Part shown: piece by piece, positions 42,860 to 51,681 of the stretch
Position numbering within the stretch: position 1 is the stretch's first letter
Layout of the letters: the number at the start of each line of letters is the position of its first letter
Origin: Bog-756 sp963696495
GTDB taxonomy: Bacteria > Actinomycetota > Acidimicrobiia > Acidimicrobiales > RAAP-2
Length of the DNA: 64,000 bases
Direction: 5' to 3'
Assembly (NCBI GenBank): GCA_963696495.1
Contig: CAVOKJ010000007.1
Location: 1 to 64,000 of the forward strand
Translations under genes and position numbers: made by a program
The notes under the pieces: generated by a model
Told to the model about the DNA's origin: nothing
What the model saw: only the letters and a program-made list of their open reading frames with translations
Databases searched by the model: none

Positions 42860-43034
42860 GGCCGCCTCCGTCCTCCGTCCCGGTCCAGCTCAGTTTCGCA
42901 TCGATTCGACGACCGGTGGGTGACCTCCGATACCGGCCGTGGTCGTCCCGTCGCCGGTCGGAGGGAGGGCGTTGTCGACACGGTCCCCGGGGCGGTGCCG
43001 GACGGTACGGCATCGACGAAGGGCGGTGAGGCGG

Positions 43035-43319
43035 TTATCCCGACCCCGGGTGAATCCGGGGGCTGCCGATGGGCACCCCGAGGTCGGCGCTCAACTGGGT
43101 GAGGGCCGAGTCGATCTCGTCGAGGCGCTCGGGAGTGCAACCCCGGATGACGGGGACCTCGACGCTCACTCCGCTGTCGATGATGGACTCGAGCACCTCC
43201 CGGCCCAGGATGACGGTCCCCTCCGGGTCATGGACGATGGGCGGCTCGATGTAGTCGCCCTCTTCGTCGTGGACCAGGGTGGCGATCCACTCGCCCTTGT
43301 GTTCGAGCCGCTGAGCCAT
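43035..43319 (-). CDS. Hypothetical 94-residue protein
   Basis: From the ATG at 43319 (MAQRLEHKGEWIATLV) to 43035; the frame is open further upstream to 43517 across the leader of the divergent acyltransferase. It is acidic, with a likely mixed alpha/beta fold (DYIEPPIVHDPEGTVILG, VSVEVPVIRG, a closing helix TPERLDEIDSALTQL). There are no Cys pairs and no membrane part. No family is recognised and the ribosome-binding site is weak. It is divergent from the WS/DGAT gene across 163 nt. Confidence 0.5.
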   Translation of the reverse strand: MAQRLEHKGEWIATLVHDEEGDYIEPPIVHDPEGTVILGREVLESIIDSGVSVEVPVIRGCTPERLDEIDSALTQLSADLGVPIGSPRIHPGSG

Positions 43320-43482
43320 GCCGGAGCCCAGGCTAGACGCCGTGGCCCCGGGCCGACCCGGGCGTCGGGCGGCGCGGCCCGGCGGAACGCCGAAGGGATC
43401 GCCCTCGGAAGTTTGGGACCTTCGGCACTGTCCGGGGCTCGGCGTCGGGCACACCATGATGCTGGGATCTTGGGGGTGTCCG

Positions 43483-44889
43483 ATGCAGCGGTTGAGTGGC
43501 GCAGATGCCAGTTTCATCTACGGCGAGACCCGGAGTGCGCACATGCACCTGGGCACCGTGGCCCTGGTGGATCCGTCGACCGCGCCCGACGGGTTCGACG
43601 TGGACGACCTGCGGGCCCTGGTCGACGCCCGGATGGGCCTGCTCGGCCCGTTCCTGCGCCGCTTGGTCAACGTCCCCCTCGGCCTCGACCGCCCGGCCTG
43701 GGTCGACGATCCCCACCTCGACCTCGATCGCCAGATCCGGGCCATCGGGGTCCCCTCCCCCGGAGGCCCCCGCGAGCTCGGTGCGTTGGTGGGCGAGCTG
43801 TTGGGCTACAAGCTCGACCCGGACGGCCCGCTGTGGGAGGTCTGGTTCATCGAAGGACTCGAGCACGGGCGCGTGGCCCTGCTCACCAAGATGCACCACT
43901 GCCTGGCCGACGGGGTCCGTGGCTCCCACCTCTACGAGGTCCTCTACGACCTCCGACCCGACGCCCCTCTCGACCGGCCCGGCACGCCGACGATCCGGGG
44001 CGAGCGGATACCGGCCGGCTGGGAGATGACGCTGCGATCCCTGCCCCGCCTGGCGGCCACCCCCCTGCGGGCCGCCCGCACCTCCGGCCACCTGGCCCGG
44101 TCCGCCCGGGGCCTGCTGGGCCTTCGCTCCTCGGCCGAGTGGCCGGCGATCACGCTGCCCTTCCAGGCACCACGCGTCTCCCTCAACCGGTCCATCACCC
44201 CCCACCGGGGGTTCGCCTTCTGCTCGGTGCCGCTGTCGGGGGTGAAGGCCATCAAGAACGCCCTCGACGTCACCGTGAACGACGTGGTGCTCGGCCTCTG
44301 CACCGGCGCCCTGCGCCGCTACCTGCTCGAACGAGACGAACTTCCGGGCCGGCCGCTCATCTCCCAGATTCCGGTCGCCGTGCACGTGGGCCAGGGAGGG
44401 GACGCCTCCGGGGGCGAATGGGGGAACGCCACCGCGGTGATGGGTGCCGCCCTGCCCACCCAGCTCGACGATCCGATCGAACAGCTCCGGGCCATCCACC
44501 AGTCGACCCACAGTGGAAAGGCGGTGCAGCGTGCACTGGGTGACGACCTGATCCTGGACCTGGCCGACGTCGTCCCGCCCGGGCTCCTCAGCATCGGGGT
44601 CCGGGCCTACAGTCGACTTCGTCTCGTCGATCATCTCCCGCCGATCTTCAACCTGATCGTCTCCAACGTCCCGGGCCCACCGTTCCCGCTCTACATCGGA
44701 GGAGGGCGCCTCATCGCCAGCTACCCGATCGGACCCCTGCTCGACGGCGGCGGTCTGAACATCACCGCCATGAGCTACCTCGACCACATCGACTTCGGAT
44801 TCGTCGTGTGCCCGGAGGTCGTGGACCACCCCTGGCGTCTGGCGGACGCGACGTCGGAGGCGTTCGCCGAGCTCGAGAAGGCGATCTGA
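43483..44889 (+). CDS. Wax ester synthase/diacylglycerol acyltransferase (WS/DGAT)
   Basis: 468 residues from the ATG at 43483 (MQRLSGADASFIYGE), with GGGGG upstream. The catalytic H-H-x-x-x-D-G is HHCLADG near residue 137. PLWEVWFIEGL comes before it, and the C-terminal half holds NDVVLGLCTGALRRYL and FNLIVSNVPGP, as in WS/DGAT proteins. It transfers an acyl group from acyl-CoA to a long-chain alcohol or diacylglycerol, making wax esters or triacylglycerol as carbon storage. It is full length and monocistronic. This type is common in actinobacteria. Confidence 0.9.
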   Translation: MQRLSGADASFIYGETRSAHMHLGTVALVDPSTAPDGFDVDDLRALVDARMGLLGPFLRRLVNVPLGLDRPAWVDDPHLDLDRQIRAIGVPSPGGPRELGALVGELLGYKLDPDGPLWEVWFIEGLEHGRVALLTKMHHCLADGVRGSHLYEVLYDLRPDAPLDRPGTPTIRGERIPAGWEMTLRSLPRLAATPLRAARTSGHLARSARGLLGLRSSAEWPAITLPFQAPRVSLNRSITPHRGFAFCSVPLSGVKAIKNALDVTVNDVVLGLCTGALRRYLLERDELPGRPLISQIPVAVHVGQGGDASGGEWGNATAVMGAALPTQLDDPIEQLRAIHQSTHSGKAVQRALGDDLILDLADVVPPGLLSIGVRAYSRLRLVDHLPPIFNLIVSNVPGPPFPLYIGGGRLIASYPIGPLLDGGGLNITAMSYLDHIDFGFVVCPEVVDHPWRLADATSEAFAELEKAI

Positions 44890-45076
44890 CACGGGGTCGC
44901 CCACCGAGCCCGGGAGCCGACACCCATGATGTCCCCGGGCCGGGAAAGCCCGCGGGTGATAGGCCACCACACGGCCGAGCCCCGCACTGACCCCCATCCA
45001 TGGATCTGCTAGACCATGCCCTCGTCCGATGGATCGTCGTTGCCGGTTCAGCGTCGAGGTACCGCAAAGGGGATAC

Positions 45077-46360
45077 GTGCCACGAGTGCCGAGGCTCGTC
45101 CTGATCCCGCTGCTGGCCCTCCTGTTCGTCCTGCTCGCCGGCTGCACCTCGGCCACGACGGACTCGACGACGTCCTCGACCCCCAGAACGACGGTCCCCA
45201 CATCGACAGCGAACTGGACCGTCGTCCAGGCGGGCCACGGGGCGCTGGGCGGCTGGCTGGACGGGGTGGACTGCGTGACGGCGACCAGCTGCGTAGCCGT
45301 CGGCAACGAATCCGGTGCCGGCACGGCCAATGCCCGGGCCCTGGTGGAGACGCTGCGTCACGGCTCGTGGTCCGCCAAGACCGCACCCAGTGCGCCGAAG
45401 GGAAGCGGTGACTTCCTCCTCTCCGTCTCCTGTCCGGCCATCGGCTCGTGTGTGGCGGTGGGGTACTTCTTCACCAGCTCGGCCAAGGGCGGAACAGAGA
45501 CAGCCCTCATCGAGACCCTTGCCGACGGGTCCTGGTCGGTCACACCCCTGCCGTCGTTGGGCCACGACGTCGTCGACAGCTTCCTGTCCGGAGTCTCCTG
45601 TGCCAGTGTCGTCGACTGCGTCGCCGTGGGCGCGACGCAGAACACGGGGGCAACGACACACCAGCCGTTGATCGTGAGCCTGGACAAGGGCAGGTGGTCA
45701 AGGACGTCGCCACCGAGCCTCGGGTCGCAACAGGGTGGCCTCCAAGGGGTGTCGTGCACCAGCCCCACGTCGTGCACCGCCGCCGGATGGCAGTCGACGG
45801 CATACGCCAACGCCAGCGCCTCACTCGTCGAATCCCTCGGCGGCGGCGCCTGGTCGGTCGTTGCCAGCCCCAGCATCGGCACACAGAGCTGGAACTCGAC
45901 GATTCCCACCGGTGGGCTCAACGACGTCTCGTGTGCCTCGGAGGCCTCGTGCATGGCGGTCGGGCAATTCACGGGACCCGTGCCCACCATCGACGTCCTG
46001 GCCGACCGGACGTGGGCGGCGGCGGTGAGTCCGGACCCCGCCCCGACGGACGGAGCGACCGGGCTCGCCGGTGTCTCGTGTACGACCGCTACCGCGTGCG
46101 TGGCCGTGGGCTCACTGGCCGCCACCGGGATCACGGACACGCCGGCCGGCTCGCTCGGGTTGCCGCTCGGCACGCTGATCGAGACCTACTCGGCCGGGAC
46201 CTGGACCATCGATGCGAGCCCGGCGGGCCTGCCGGCCGACAGCGGCCTCCACAGCGTCTCCTGCGTGGGTGCCGCCTGCGTGGCGGTCGGGCAGACCGGT
46301 CAGTCCACCTCGGACACCAGCACCCTCAAGACCCTGATCGTCCGGACCGGCACCCGCTGA
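45077..46360 (+). CDS. Lipoprotein with seven Cys-paired VSC...CVAVG repeats
   Basis: 427 residues from a GTG at 45077 behind AAGGGG; an ATG at 45029 is the alternative. The signal peptide ends in the lipobox LLAGC (Cys23), and a Thr/Ser-rich stalk follows. Seven repeats of about 50 residues each contain x-V-S-C-x5-7-S-C-V-A-V-G, a short strand pair and a W-S-V/W-T-I element. Each unit thus brings two Cys that could form a disulfide outside the cell, and seven units suggest a beta-propeller. No enzyme motif is seen. It is probably an exported binding protein. Confidence 0.7.
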   Translation: MPRVPRLVLIPLLALLFVLLAGCTSATTDSTTSSTPRTTVPTSTANWTVVQAGHGALGGWLDGVDCVTATSCVAVGNESGAGTANARALVETLRHGSWSAKTAPSAPKGSGDFLLSVSCPAIGSCVAVGYFFTSSAKGGTETALIETLADGSWSVTPLPSLGHDVVDSFLSGVSCASVVDCVAVGATQNTGATTHQPLIVSLDKGRWSRTSPPSLGSQQGGLQGVSCTSPTSCTAAGWQSTAYANASASLVESLGGGAWSVVASPSIGTQSWNSTIPTGGLNDVSCASEASCMAVGQFTGPVPTIDVLADRTWAAAVSPDPAPTDGATGLAGVSCTTATACVAVGSLAATGITDTPAGSLGLPLGTLIETYSAGTWTIDASPAGLPADSGLHSVSCVGAACVAVGQTGQSTSDTSTLKTLIVRTGTR

Positions 46361-46681
46361 AGTTCGACTGATCCGGACGGCACGCGGCGGCCCGGACCCG
46401 ACCGGCTGGGCCCGGGCCCGACGGTGCCGGGAGGGATCGCAATTCCCACACATGGTGCCAACGGAATCACCAGCGGTGGCGGTTTGCCCCCCGTCTTTTT
46501 CGCACCGGGCGAGCAGGGTACGATGCGCACGGGACCGACGAAAAAGGGCAGGTCAGCGTGATCAGTGGGGACGGATCGGCATGACCGGCGCGTTGAGGGC
46601 GCGTCGGCGTACGCGTCGGTCCGTCACGCCCCACTCCCCATGGCCGACCGACGCCGGCCGGTCAGCAGGAAGTGCCGGACC
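46361..46681. promoter_or_regulatory. 321-nt leader of the cellulose-like operon with inverted repeat
   Basis: It contains CTTTTTCG at 46495-46502 and its exact complement at 46539-46546. A possible -10 (TACGAT, 46519-46524) lies between them with only a weak -35 at 46496. The arms could fold the 5' leader or serve as an operator. The coding start downstream is uncertain (46565, 46640 or 46682). Confidence 0.3.
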
Positions 46682-48274
46682 ATGGCCGGCGTGACCACCA
46701 CCCTGCTGCCGTTCGACCGCACGACGCCGGATCGAGCGGACGTCGAGGAGCCCGCCGGGCTGGACACCGGGGGCGGTCGCAGCGGCCGCCCGGACGAGGT
46801 CCTGACCTGGTCCGGCAGGCTCGCTCGGTCCCTGTCCCGTCCGACCTCCCTGGTGGTCATGGTGTCGATGGTGGTCGGCACGGCGATCCGGCTGGACGTC
46901 CCCCGTGGGCTCTGGCTGGACGAGGGAATCAGCGTGTCCGAGGCGCGGATGCCCTACGGCGCCATGCTCCACCGTCTGGCCACCACCGACGTGCACCCAC
47001 CCCTCTACTTCACGATCCTGTGGGCCTCGATCCGGCTCATCGGCGACGGTGACGTCGCCGTCCGCGTGCCGTCGATCGTCGCCGGGGTCCTCCTGATCCC
47101 GTTGGTCTATTTGCTGGGCAAGGAGGCCTACGACCGGAGGACCGGGGCGGTGGCCGCCGTCTTCGTGTCGGTCGCCCCGTTCGTGGTGTGGTACTCGCAG
47201 GAAGCCCGGATGTACGAGCTGTTGATGGTGTTCGGCGTCCTCGCCGTCTGGGCGCAGCTCCGCATCCTCCGCCGCGGCGGGTGGTACCCGTGGGTCGTCT
47301 ACACGCTCGCCAGTGTCGCCATGATCTGCACCCAGTACTTCGGGATCTGGCAGCTCCTCACCCAACAGGCGATCTTCGTCGGAGCCGTCTTGGTCCGGTG
47401 GCGGCGCCGGGAGCGACCCGGTGCCCTCCTCTGGCCGTGGCTGTGCAGCGCCGTACTCATGGTCGTCGCTCTCATCCCCCTCGCCATGTTGATGAAGCAG
47501 CAGTACTCCGTCAGCCAGGCCACCGGGGAGGCATTCGGGGGGACGGCCACCGCCGGCGCCGGCACCGGCAGCCTCAACGTCTACTCGGTCATCACCAACT
47601 TCGACTACACCGTCATCGGCTTCCACTCGACGGCCGTGATGTCGGACGTGATCTCGCTGTGGCCCTTCGCCATGCTGGGTGCCCTGGCGCTCCTCGGCCT
47701 CCGCGTCAAGCCGACGACCTACCTGCTCGGTGCCGTGGTGCTGGTGCCCGTGGTGGCTATGTTCATCCTGGCCGAGTTCAAAGGGAGCCTCGGTGATGTT
47801 CGCTACCTGTCCACCATCGTCCCCGTCCTCCTGCTGCTCATCGCCCGGGCGGCCACCCGGCTGGTGTCCCGGCCCCGGGCGCTGACCGTCGTGGTGGTGG
47901 CCGTCGTCGCCGTCATGGCCGTCGCCCTGTTCGACCAGCAGTTCTCCAGTGCGAATCCCCGTCGGTACGACTTCAGGGAGGCGCTGGCCCGCGTCGACTC
48001 CCACGCCCGCCCCGGCGACACCATCCTCTACGATCCGGTGAACTCCCAGCTCAATACCGTCGTCAGCTACTACTCGCCCAAGGTCAGGTCCGCCCCGCTG
48101 ACCGCCAACCCGACCGTCGAGGCCGGCCACACCGTCTTCGTCGTGGCCAGCAACTCGCTGATGGACACGTCCGACCGCACCATCTACTACGGCGCCCTCG
48201 GCACGCTCCGCCTCCACGCCCACGCGTCCGAGCACTGGGTCTTCCCCAACGTCCAGGTGTGGGTGTTCCGATGA
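46682..48274 (+). CDS. GT39/PMT-like GT-C glycosyltransferase
   Basis: 530 residues from the ATG at 46682 (MAGVTTTLLPF); earlier in-frame ATGs at 46565 and 46640 exist. The first outer loop carries the GT-C acidic motif in GLWLDEGISVSEAR, followed by TDVHPPLYF and WYSQEARMYELL, as in PMT/ArnT-type enzymes. About 11-12 membrane segments and a ~100-residue outer C-terminal domain follow. The enzyme would move a sugar from a polyprenyl-phosphate donor outside the membrane. Its stop overlaps the start of the BcsA-like synthase (ATGA), so the two are coupled. This suggests that the polymer is glycosylated or anchored by this protein. Confidence 0.75.
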   Translation: MAGVTTTLLPFDRTTPDRADVEEPAGLDTGGGRSGRPDEVLTWSGRLARSLSRPTSLVVMVSMVVGTAIRLDVPRGLWLDEGISVSEARMPYGAMLHRLATTDVHPPLYFTILWASIRLIGDGDVAVRVPSIVAGVLLIPLVYLLGKEAYDRRTGAVAAVFVSVAPFVVWYSQEARMYELLMVFGVLAVWAQLRILRRGGWYPWVVYTLASVAMICTQYFGIWQLLTQQAIFVGAVLVRWRRRERPGALLWPWLCSAVLMVVALIPLAMLMKQQYSVSQATGEAFGGTATAGAGTGSLNVYSVITNFDYTVIGFHSTAVMSDVISLWPFAMLGALALLGLRVKPTTYLLGAVVLVPVVAMFILAEFKGSLGDVRYLSTIVPVLLLLIARAATRLVSRPRALTVVVVAVVAVMAVALFDQQFSSANPRRYDFREALARVDSHARPGDTILYDPVNSQLNTVVSYYSPKVRSAPLTANPTVEAGHTVFVVASNSLMDTSDRTIYYGALGTLRLHAHASEHWVFPNVQVWVFR

Positions 48275-49830
48275 CGATCGCCGAATCGCCCATGAGGGAC
48301 GACGATGTGCGCCGGGAGCCCCCGGTCGAGGTCAGCGCGGCACGGTGGACGGCGATCGACCGTCGACTGCGGATCCTCCTCCCCCTCACCCTGGCCGTCT
48401 CCGTCTGGTACCTGCTGTGGCTGCTGGTGCCGCAGCGAGTCGGTAACCCGTACCTGTTCGGAGCCCTGATCACCGCGCAGATCTTCAACTTCTTCCAGGG
48501 TGTCGGCTTCATGTGGACCGTCTGGCCCCGGCGGCAGCGACCTCCCTTTCCCGAGCCGCTCGGGCCGCCCCCCGATCTCGATGTCCTGATCCCCGTGTTC
48601 AACGAGCCCCTCGACGTGGTGGCCCCGGTGGTGGCCGCCGCCGGTGCCATCCGCGGCGGAGTGGTGAACGTCTACCTGTTGGACGACGCCGGCCGGCCCG
48701 AGCTCGAAGATCTGGCCGAGCAGTGGGGGGCCCACTACATCCACCGGACCGAAAACATCGCCGCCAAGGCCGGCAACCTGAACCATGCCCTCGCTTTCAT
48801 CGAGGCCCCCTTCGTGGCCGTCTTCGACTGCGACCACGTGCCCGATCCCCGTTTCCTCGAGGCCACGCTCGGCGGGATGGAGGATCCCGACGTCGCCGTC
48901 GTGCAGACGCCCCAGTACTACTCCAACGCCCACACCGGCCGGCTGGCGGGGGCAGCGGCGTCGCAGCAGGAGCTGTTCTTCGGTCCCATCGGCCGGGGGA
49001 AGGACACGCTCGGGGCGATGATCTGCTGTGGGACCAACTTCCTGGTGCGCCGGGACGCCCTCGACGAAGTCGGTGGATTCCCGATCGAAGGCCTCATCGA
49101 GGACGTCGAGCTGTCCATCAAGCTGCAAGAGTCGCAGTGGAAGATCGTCTACCTGAACGAGGTGCTGGCCCGGGGACTGGGCCCCGAGGACATGTCCGCC
49201 TACGTGAGCCAGCAACTCCGTTGGGCCCGGGGCTGCATCTACGCCATCCGACCGGTGATCCAGGGGAACATCCCCTTCAAGATCCGCCTGCAGTACCTGC
49301 ACTCGTGCCTGTTCTTCCTGACCGGGTGGACCATCCTCCTCTACCTGTCCCTCCCGGTCATCTACATCTTCACCGGCGCCCAGCCCTTCAACGCGTCCAC
49401 CTCCACGGAGATGCTCCTGTACTTCGCCCCGTACTACATCATCAGCCTGATCGCCGTGGCCGCCGCCGGCGGAGGCTCCTACACCTTCGAGGCCTACTGC
49501 CTCTACATCGCCAACTTCTGGATCCAGATAGCCGCCACCATCTACGTGCTCACCGGCAGCAAGATGAAGTGGGTGGTCACGGCCAAGCAGAGCTCCCAAC
49601 GACGAGAGCCCGGAAGCGTCGTTCCGGCCCTGATCGCCATCGGCATCCTGGTGGTGACCGCGGTCTACGGCATCGCCCACGGGCTCACGTCGGCCGTCGC
49701 CAACAACCTGGCCTTCGCCGGGATGTACGCCACCATCATGCTGATCGGGATCTGGCCCGCCCTGACCGCCGCCCCGGCCCCCACCGCTGCTCACCCCGAT
49801 GCCGACACCCCGGAACTGGAAGCGGCGTGA
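48271..49830 (+). CDS. BcsA-like processive GT2 synthase without PilZ domain
   Basis: 519 residues, with the start fixed by the 4-nt overlap. Two membrane helices come first (about 35-55 and 63-85). A GT2 domain follows with DDAGRPEL, DCDHVPDP (DxD), the catalytic IEDVEL and the product-holding Q-Q-L-R-W (Q-x-x-R-W). Four to six more helices complete the channel. This is the cellulose/hyaluronan/beta-glucan synthase pattern, in which polymer is made and pushed through the same protein. The protein ends after the last helices with no PilZ domain, so it has no obvious c-di-GMP switch. The GH8 gene downstream supports a cellulose-like beta-glucan. Confidence 0.85.
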   Translation: MTIAESPMRDDDVRREPPVEVSAARWTAIDRRLRILLPLTLAVSVWYLLWLLVPQRVGNPYLFGALITAQIFNFFQGVGFMWTVWPRRQRPPFPEPLGPPPDLDVLIPVFNEPLDVVAPVVAAAGAIRGGVVNVYLLDDAGRPELEDLAEQWGAHYIHRTENIAAKAGNLNHALAFIEAPFVAVFDCDHVPDPRFLEATLGGMEDPDVAVVQTPQYYSNAHTGRLAGAAASQQELFFGPIGRGKDTLGAMICCGTNFLVRRDALDEVGGFPIEGLIEDVELSIKLQESQWKIVYLNEVLARGLGPEDMSAYVSQQLRWARGCIYAIRPVIQGNIPFKIRLQYLHSCLFFLTGWTILLYLSLPVIYIFTGAQPFNASTSTEMLLYFAPYYIISLIAVAAAGGGSYTFEAYCLYIANFWIQIAATIYVLTGSKMKWVVTAKQSSQRREPGSVVPALIAIGILVVTAVYGIAHGLTSAVANNLAFAGMYATIMLIGIWPALTAAPAPTAAHPDADTPELEAA

Positions 49831-50186
49831 GGGGAACGGCTCCCCGTGACGACGTCGGGGCTGGCGACGTCGAGCACGATGACGTACCTGATGACGTCGG
49901 GCCTGATGACATCTGGCCTGACGAGGTCGGGCCTGACGAGGTCGGAACCGGCGGCACCGGCCCGACGGGCGGCGCCGCGGAGACCAGAGGCAGCAGCGGG
50001 TTCCGGGGAAGCACGGAGCGGCCACCCGGAGGGACGCGCCGGGTCGTGGTCGCCGTGCTGATCGTGGTCCTGATCGTGTCGGCGGTGGCCGCCCTCAGCG
50101 TGTTCGGGGCGCGGGACCACCGACACCCCGGGGTCGGCCTGGGCCCGGCGAGTCACCCCCCGACCATCGAGCTGGCCTCCACCTGA
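49827..50186 (+). CDS. Acidic single-TM protein of the glucan operon
   Basis: 119 residues from the GTG overlapping the synthase stop (GTGA). The first ~45 residues are strongly acidic and repetitive (D-D-V-G, P-D-D-x, P-D-E-V-G-P-D-E-V-G). A Gly/Arg stretch, one membrane helix (VVVAVLIVVLIVSAVAALSV, about 73-92) and a short outer tail follow. It has no known domain. Placed directly after the synthase, it may be a small partner subunit, by analogy with accessory proteins of glucan synthases; that is inference only. Confidence 0.55.
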   Translation: MRGTAPRDDVGAGDVEHDDVPDDVGPDDIWPDEVGPDEVGTGGTGPTGGAAETRGSSGFRGSTERPPGGTRRVVVAVLIVVLIVSAVAALSVFGARDHRHPGVGLGPASHPPTIELAST

Positions 50187-50318
50187 TCGAGCCGCCCGGT
50201 CGGATCTGTGCCTGTGTTATCCGGCGGACGACCTCCCGCCCCGCTCCGCTGGTCCCATCGCATCCTTCGTCCTGGCCCCGACATGCAACTCCCGGGTCCT
50301 GGCGCCCATACTGATGCC

Positions 50319-51488
50319 ATGCCGATCGCCGAACCCTCCCTGCGATCGCGCCGCCCCGGCAGGTTCATAGGAGCGCTGCTGGCAACGGCCACACTGATCG
50401 CCCTGAGCTCCGCCGTCCTGTCCGGCTGCTCGTCCCCGGACAGCTCCACGCCGACCACGAGCCCGCCGACCACCACCACCGTCCCGGTGGCCAGGAACCT
50501 GGCCGTCGCCTTCCTCAACCGGTACGTCGCCTCCGACGGCCGGGTGATCCGCTACGACCAGGGCGGCGACTCGGTCAGTGAGGGGCAGGCCTACGGACTG
50601 CTGCTGGCCGTGGCGGCCCACGATGCGGCCCGCTTCGCCTCGGTGTGGACGTGGGAGAAGGACAACCTCCAAGAGCCCAACGGTCTGTTCGCCTACCACT
50701 GGAGCAACGGAGCCGTGGTCGGCACGGGCAATGCGACCGACGCCGACCTCGACACGGCGTGGGCCCTGGTGCTCGGGGCCACCGCCTTCGATCAACCCAC
50801 CTACCGGAAGGAAGGCCTGGCGGTGGCGGCGGCGGTCCTGGCCAACGAGACGGTGGTCAGCGCCGGGCGCATCGAGCTGGTCGCCGGTCCGTGGGCCCGC
50901 ACCGCGCCCTATGCGGTCGACGTCAGCTACTTCTCACCCGAGGCGATGGCCACTCTCGCCACCGCCTCGGGTGATGGGCGCTGGACCCAACTGGCCACCA
51001 ACAGCCAGCAGTTGGTGCAGGAGCTCCAAGGCGGAGCCTCGACCCGCTACCTCCCTCCTGATTGGGCCCTGCTGTCGGCGACGGGCAGCATCGCCCCGTC
51101 GAACCCACCCTCGGGTGGTGCACCCCCCTCCTACGGGCTCGACGCCGAGCGGGTGCCCGTCTGGTACGCCGCCGACTGCACCACCTCGGGCCGGGCCCTG
51201 TCGGCCAACGAGTGGCCGATCATCGGGGGGCTCGAGGGCGAGGGCGCCTACCAGGCCTACAGCCTGACCGGGGCGGTCCAACAGCCGTACACCAACAACC
51301 TGGGGCTGGTGGCGGCGGCGGCCTCGGCCGACGCCGACCACCAGTTCTCGCAGGGTCAGTCGCTGCTGGCCCAGGCCCAGAGCGGCGGTAATGGGTCCAC
51401 CTACTACGGGGATGCCTGGGTGGCCCTCGGATCCGTGCTGCTGACCACCGACCTGCTGTCCCCCTGCCCCCCCACGCCGGCATCGTGA
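50319..51488 (+). CDS. GH8 family endoglucanase, lipoprotein (BcsZ-like)
   Basis: 389 residues from the ATG at 50319; earlier in-frame ATGs lack a signal-like context. The signal peptide ends in the lipobox LSGC (Cys37), then a Thr/Pro stalk leads to a GH8 alpha/alpha-barrel. The general-acid region is SVSEGQAYGLLLA, and the ATDADLDTAWAL motif holds the catalytic Asp region. GH8 enzymes cleave beta-1,4-glucan, and BcsZ in this family is a required companion of bacterial cellulose synthases. It is encoded 132 nt after the acidic protein, as the last gene of the synthase operon. It probably trims the nascent glucan at the cell surface. Confidence 0.85.
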   Translation: MPIAEPSLRSRRPGRFIGALLATATLIALSSAVLSGCSSPDSSTPTTSPPTTTTVPVARNLAVAFLNRYVASDGRVIRYDQGGDSVSEGQAYGLLLAVAAHDAARFASVWTWEKDNLQEPNGLFAYHWSNGAVVGTGNATDADLDTAWALVLGATAFDQPTYRKEGLAVAAAVLANETVVSAGRIELVAGPWARTAPYAVDVSYFSPEAMATLATASGDGRWTQLATNSQQLVQELQGGASTRYLPPDWALLSATGSIAPSNPPSGGAPPSYGLDAERVPVWYAADCTTSGRALSANEWPIIGGLEGEGAYQAYSLTGAVQQPYTNNLGLVAAAASADADHQFSQGQSLLAQAQSGGNGSTYYGDAWVALGSVLLTTDLLSPCPPTPAS

Positions 51489-51681
51489 GACGCGCCGCCG
51501 GCCAGGGTCCGCCGGACTGACCGGGCGGCCGCCGAAGGGACCGGCCCACCGATGTCGGCGCTCCGACGACCGTACGTGCCCGAGGCGTTCACCGAACGGG
51601 GCGAGAACCATCGCCGGGGACAGCCCGTCTCCCATGCATTACGGTCTGCTTCCGACGCGTCCAGGAGAGAGGTTGCCGACC

